Positions 60,905 to 64,000 of a stretch of 64,000 nucleotides of DNA are shown piece after piece. The notes under the pieces were generated by a model. That model was not told where the DNA came from. It saw only the letters and a list, made by a program, of their open reading frames with translations, and did not search any database. The translations under genes and the position numbers were made by a program. Position 1 is the first letter of the stretch. Each line of letters starts with the position of its first letter. Source of the DNA: Peribacillus sp. FSL H8-0477 (GTDB lineage Bacteria; Bacillota; Bacilli; Bacillales; DSM-1321); the NCBI RefSeq assembly GCF_038002765.1, contig NZ_JBBODE010000001.1, positions 434,001-498,000 on the forward strand. Direction: 5' to 3'.

Positions 60905-61684
60905 TTATTTCCCTAAATAACCGCCATCAGATTTAAGGTGTTGTCCCGTCATCCAACCTGACTCATCACTTGCAAGAAATGTTAGTACGTTTGCAGCATC
61001 TTGCGGTGTCCCTACCCTTCCCATTGGGAACAGGGGTATAAATTGTTTCTTAAGCTCCTCATCCATCCACCCCGAATCGGTGGGACCTGGGTTTAGTGAA
61101 TTGACTGTGATTCCGATAGGAGCAAGTGCAACTGCCAATGGTTCAGTAATCGCAATCAACATGCCTTTGGTTGCAATATACGCCAAATTGGTTGGATCTG
61201 GTCCTCCTGAAACGAGAAAGATGATTCTGCCATCTTTTTGGCCGGGATAAACTTGTTCAAATCGTTTAGCAAACTCTAAGCTCAAAAATATAGTGCCACT
61301 ATTATTCACTTTATAATGGTTATCCAAAATAGCATTATTTAGTGATCGAAAATCAGCTCGTAATTCGTACGTCGCATTATTTATTAAAATGGATGGTGTA
61401 CCCAACGTTTTTTCAATCTGCTCTAACATAGCGATAGGCATTTCCGGATCAGATAAATCTACTTCCATATGATTGGAACGAACTCCTAATTGCTTCATTT
61501 TCTCACACAAAATATCAGGCCATTCTGGCTCTTCCCCATTTCCTTCTAGATGATCAAACGCACGATAATGGGTGAAGAAAACATCCGCTCCTGCTTCTGC
61601 GAGTGCCAAACAGATAGCAGAACCTATTCCTCCTGATCGACTAGCACCCGTAACAATCGCGATTTTTCCTTGTAAAGATTTCAA
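60905..61684 (-). CDS. Short-chain dehydrogenase/reductase (FabG-like)
   Basis: 259 residues from TTG 61684 (MKSLQGKIAIVTGASRSGGIG), which follows AAAGGAGGAG; the ATG at 61726 lies within a palindromic operator and reads through that site. 'GASRSGGIGSAIC' cofactor motif, NNAT in place of NNAG, 'FLVSGGP' and a Y-I-A-T-K catalytic block, 'SDGGYLGK' end. Acts on an unknown carbonyl. Divergent from the frameshifted gene at 61767. Confidence 0.85.
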   Translation of the reverse strand: MKSLQGKIAIVTGASRSGGIGSAICLALAEAGADVFFTHYRAFDHLEGNGEEPEWPDILCEKMKQLGVRSNHMEVDLSDPEMPIAMLEQIEKTLGTPSILINNATYELRADFRSLNNAILDNHYKVNNSGTIFLSLEFAKRFEQVYPGQKDGRIIFLVSGGPDPTNLAYIATKGMLIAITEPLAVALAPIGITVNSLNPGPTDSGWMDEELKKQFIPLFPMGRVGTPQDAANVLTFLASDESGWMTGQHLKSDGGYLGK

Positions 61685-61718
61685 TAACTCTCCTCCTTTA
61701 AGTTGTTTCGTTACTTTT

Positions 61719-61736
61719 TTTACCATCGATGGTAAA
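61719..61736. promoter_or_regulatory. Perfect 18-bp palindrome between divergent genes
   Basis: TTTACCATCGATGGTAAA reads the same on both strands and lies between the SDR start and the gene at 61767. It has the look of a repressor site; no regulator gene is adjacent. Confidence 0.7.
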
Positions 61737-61766
61737 CTAAATTAATTCGTTTGAACGAGGTGAACT

Positions 61767-62058
61767 ATGCTTATACCGTCGTTACTCGTCTTTTTAGCGG
61801 AAAGTTGGTCTATATGAACGTAAAAAAGAGAAAACTTCATTTATTGCAGGTCATCGTCAACTTTTTCATGTAAGAGATGAGAAAAAGTTAGCGTCAAGAA
61901 TAAGTTGGGTTGTCGTTTTATTCGGGATTGAAACGGTCTTGTTTCCCATCATCTTTCAGCTTATCCCTCGAATAGACGGAACGGTTTTCGTAGGACTGGC
62001 CATGATCCATTTGGCAGCTGTTTTTGTTGTGATTCTAGCGGATCAACTAAGTCAATAA
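61767..62058 (+). pseudogene. Small membrane protein (DUF3784-like), frameshifted
   Basis: GAGGTGA then ATG 61767 reads MLIPSLLVFLAESWSI and stops at 61815. One base over, the frame goes on 'YERKKEKTSFIAGHRQLF' then two hydrophobic helices and 'ADQLSQ' to TAA 62056-62058. Skipping one base near 61812 joins a ~95-residue membrane protein like DUF3784 ('IAGHRQ…DEKKLASRISW'). One base insertion has probably broken it; a sequencing error is the other choice. Confidence 0.6.
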
Positions 62059-62060
62059 CT

Positions 62061-62570
62061 TCATTTCCGCTTACTATAGATCCTTTTAACAAATGACTCC
62101 TTGGAGGCCGTATAATCATCAATCCCAGGTAAATGGATAGAATCTTTTTTAAGCTGTTGATAGGCCTCTCTTTCACTTGGGTTTGCATTTAGATAATTTC
62201 TAAAAAATAACAAATCATGCCAAAGCTGATGATTATATGCTACAAGATGAAGAAAGTGTGTTTTTTCTTGATAGGTATCATCCGTAAACTTTGCAAATAT
62301 GATTTCCTCTGGTCGTTCTACCTTCAGCCTCAAAAAACCACTTTTCTTGAGACCAGCTATTATTTCTGAATCAATACTTTGCAGGTGGTCTACGCCCATC
62401 ACAAGATCTATGACCGGTTTCGAAACAATTCCCCTTATTGCGGTACTGCCGATATGTTCGATTCGATTTTCCTGGATGGGAACTGTACGAAGAATTTCAT
62501 CTTTTACGGTACAAAATTCACAGTGATATTCGTCTGTATATGGAACTAATTTCATTTCATTATTCTTCAA
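62061..62570 (-). CDS. GrpB/UPF0157 family protein
   Basis: 169 residues. Nucleotidyltransferase-like fold with 'RIEHIGSTAIRGIVSKPVIDLVMGV' and 'HFLHLVAYNHQLWHDLLFFRNYLNANP', as in GrpB proteins. Possibly an NTP-transferase of unknown target. AAAGGAGGAG lies at the right distance upstream. It ends two bases from the convergent frameshifted gene, with no room for a terminator between. Confidence 0.85.
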   Translation of the reverse strand: MKNNEMKLVPYTDEYHCEFCTVKDEILRTVPIQENRIEHIGSTAIRGIVSKPVIDLVMGVDHLQSIDSEIIAGLKKSGFLRLKVERPEEIIFAKFTDDTYQEKTHFLHLVAYNHQLWHDLLFFRNYLNANPSEREAYQQLKKDSIHLPGIDDYTASKESFVKRIYSKRK

Positions 62571-62732
62571 ACCAAGCTTGATTACAATCTCCTCCTTTAT
62601 CTTCTATATACTATTTCAACATAAAACATCAATGTCCTTGTTGTTAAAATGGTCTGATGCTGATAAGGTAAATACGTCGATTACCTATTTACTTACTTAC
62701 ATAATTTATTTCTGAAAGGCGTGAACACGGCA

Positions 62733-64000
62733 ATGAGTTTTCATTTGACTAAAAAATCAATAAAGGAGATGTGCGGAGTTACTGCTTATCGCAGAGGAGA
62801 AGCCTACCTCAAAGCTAATCAGGTTGTGATTGAGCATTACGATTCTACCATTTGTGAGGCCGCTGTAAAGGGCGACTTTCACGTCATCCTTGAATCGAAT
62901 GAAAGCGGCGATGCCCATGCCCAATGTTCCTGTCCGACACTCGGCTCTTTTACGAAGCATTGCCAACATATAGCTGCTGTCATGCTGTATGTCCAACAGC
63001 ATCTTCTTTCGCTTGAATCAACGAACACCCAGACCACCGAAGAGGACACGATTTCTCAAGTGGACCTGCAGCTTACAAACGATATACTCGGCCTCTTTTC
63101 TAAAAAACAGCTAAAACTTAAAACAATTGAGACTCCCTTTGATTCTAGACAGCCGTTTGACGTTGAAATGATCTTTAAGCCCTTTCCAATTGATGATGGG
63201 AAATACCTATTTGGCGTTGAAATAAAAGCAGGACTTAAGCGAAAACTTATTGTCCAAAATCTTAGAGAATTTCTTGAAAAAATAGAACGAAAAGAACGCT
63301 ATTTCTTTTCTCCTTCCTTTAGCTATGATCCTGAGGAACACTATATTCCTAAAGAAATCGGGATGATTCTGCAACAGCTAATACTCATCCATCATAACGA
63401 ACAAGATTATCTTGATCGTCGCTTTAGTATCGATGTTACAGGGAAAAGACTGCTGCTTGTTCCTCCTGCTTCATGGGAAAACATGCTCCCGCTGCTGATT
63501 AGCTCTCCATTCGCTAAGATTGAACATAACGGTCACACAATCGAGGAAATTTTCCCTGTCTTTGAAAAAACACCGTTATATTTTGAATTTGATGAATCGC
63601 CTTCCAGTGGTTTTCAGTTAAGCGTTCTCGGGTTAACGAACATCACGGTAATGGAAGCTTATGGGTATATTCTTTCTGAGGATAAGATTCTTAAGCTATC
63701 TGCTGAAGACTGTCTAACGGTCGGCGGGTTAAAACAAACGCTTGATCGCACAGGAAAGCATCAATTTCAAATTCATGAATCGCAAATGGAGCATTATCTA
63801 GCAAAAGTCATCCCAGGTTTACGAAAGCTTGGTACGGTTCATATTTCAGAGGCGGTGACAGGACAGCTTGTCAAAAAGTCACTGAAAGCCAAACTATATT
63901 TAGATCGGGTTAATAATAATTTATTGGCAGGTTTAGAGTTCCACTATGGTCAGCTTGTCATTAACCCATTAGAAGAAGAAAATCATGAACGAAAATCCGG
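62733..64000 (+). CDS. SWIM zinc-finger SNF2-type helicase, N-terminal part
   Basis: The frame is open from ATG 62733 to the end of the window, about 422 residues. A SWIM finger 'CSCPTLGSFTKHCQH' (Cys65, Cys67, Cys77, His79) is followed by a long region seen in Bacillus SNF2 helicases ahead of the ATPase motor. The helicase motifs themselves would lie beyond 64000. SNF2 enzymes of this type are thought to remodel nucleic acid-protein complexes. AAAGGCG is a modest ribosome site. Partial only because the window ends. Confidence 0.8.
   Translation, partial: MSFHLTKKSIKEMCGVTAYRRGEAYLKANQVVIEHYDSTICEAAVKGDFHVILESNESGDAHAQCSCPTLGSFTKHCQHIAAVMLYVQQHLLSLESTNTQTTEEDTISQVDLQLTNDILGLFSKKQLKLKTIETPFDSRQPFDVEMIFKPFPIDDGKYLFGVEIKAGLKRKLIVQNLREFLEKIERKERYFFSPSFSYDPEEHYIPKEIGMILQQLILIHHNEQDYLDRRFSIDVTGKRLLLVPPASWENMLPLLISSPFAKIEHNGHTIEEIFPVFEKTPLYFEFDESPSSGFQLSVLGLTNITVMEAYGYILSEDKILKLSAEDCLTVGGLKQTLDRTGKHQFQIHESQMEHYLAKVIPGLRKLGTVHISEAVTGQLVKKSLKAKLYLDRVNNNLLAGLEFHYGQLVINPLEEENHERKS

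Overview
The window looks like chromosome from a low-GC, endospore-forming Bacillaceae bacterium. A gerA-type germinant receptor operon, a cwlJ-type cortex lytic enzyme, a comK-type competence regulator, a DUF3231 protein, GTG/TTG starts behind strong AGGAGG sites and many intrinsic terminators all point that way. No rRNA, tRNA, CRISPR array, intact transposase or prophage is visible. Species cannot be named from the sequence.

Layout. 1-7.2 kb: tail of an ABC-2 permease, a repetitive DUF6944-like protein, a membrane metallophosphoesterase, two unknown genes (one frameshifted), a TrmB-type regulator divergent from an MFS pump with a long palindromic operator between them, and a zinc-ribbon/HtrA-type protease with an acidic tail. 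7.3-8.4 kb: a gene-free block of four tandem ~252-bp units, each holding a 21-bp-periodic ATTCGGCCC tract. 8.7-13.4 kb: a Fur-box-controlled ferric-siderophore uptake operon (lipoprotein, two permeases, ATPase, esterase). 13.5-17.6 kb: acetyltransferases, comK with a structured flanking region, a bcrC-like phosphatase whose terminator was split by a 353-bp IS remnant, and a DUF3231 gene. 17.7-21.5 kb: gerA/B/C-type operon. 21.7-27.3 kb: SDR+MarR unit with a half-site cluster, GNAT, aldo/keto reductase, a soluble PAS-chemoreceptor, a hydrolase and a membrane protein. 28-32.2 kb: MMPL transporter with an OmpR/histidine-kinase pair. 32.3-36.4 kb: P-loop kinase without a normal start, NIPSNAP, HAAS/PadR pair, cwlJ, DUF1232, SDR. 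36.7-39.1 kb: arsenic operon (arsR, arsC, IscA-like, flavoprotein) without an efflux pump. 39.3-45.1 kb: DUF2798, soluble chemoreceptor, PH-domain protein, TetR+MFS unit, GyrI-like protein, pssA. 45.3-51.8 kb: YesN/YesM-type two-component system beside an Fbp/Afu-type ABC importer. 51.9-57.6 kb: peptidase E, GNAT, MhqO-like dioxygenase with an MhqR-like box, and a three-gene unit of chemoreceptor, KAS III-like protein and SpoIIAA-like protein. 57.9-64 kb: cidA/lrgB pair, lipoprotein, FNT channel, SDR divergent from a frameshifted small membrane gene, GrpB protein, and the start of a SWIM/SNF2 helicase.

Most genes form short self-contained units in which a regulator sits beside its likely target and a palindrome lies in the shared promoter: TrmB/MFS, MarR/SDR, TetR/MFS, PadR/HAAS, ArsR/ars. 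The signals least explained by ordinary annotation are the hierarchical 21/252-bp repeat, the IS remnant nested in the bcrC terminator, the structured element beside comK, the pump-less ars operon, and the KAS III-like protein lacking the canonical His/Asn.
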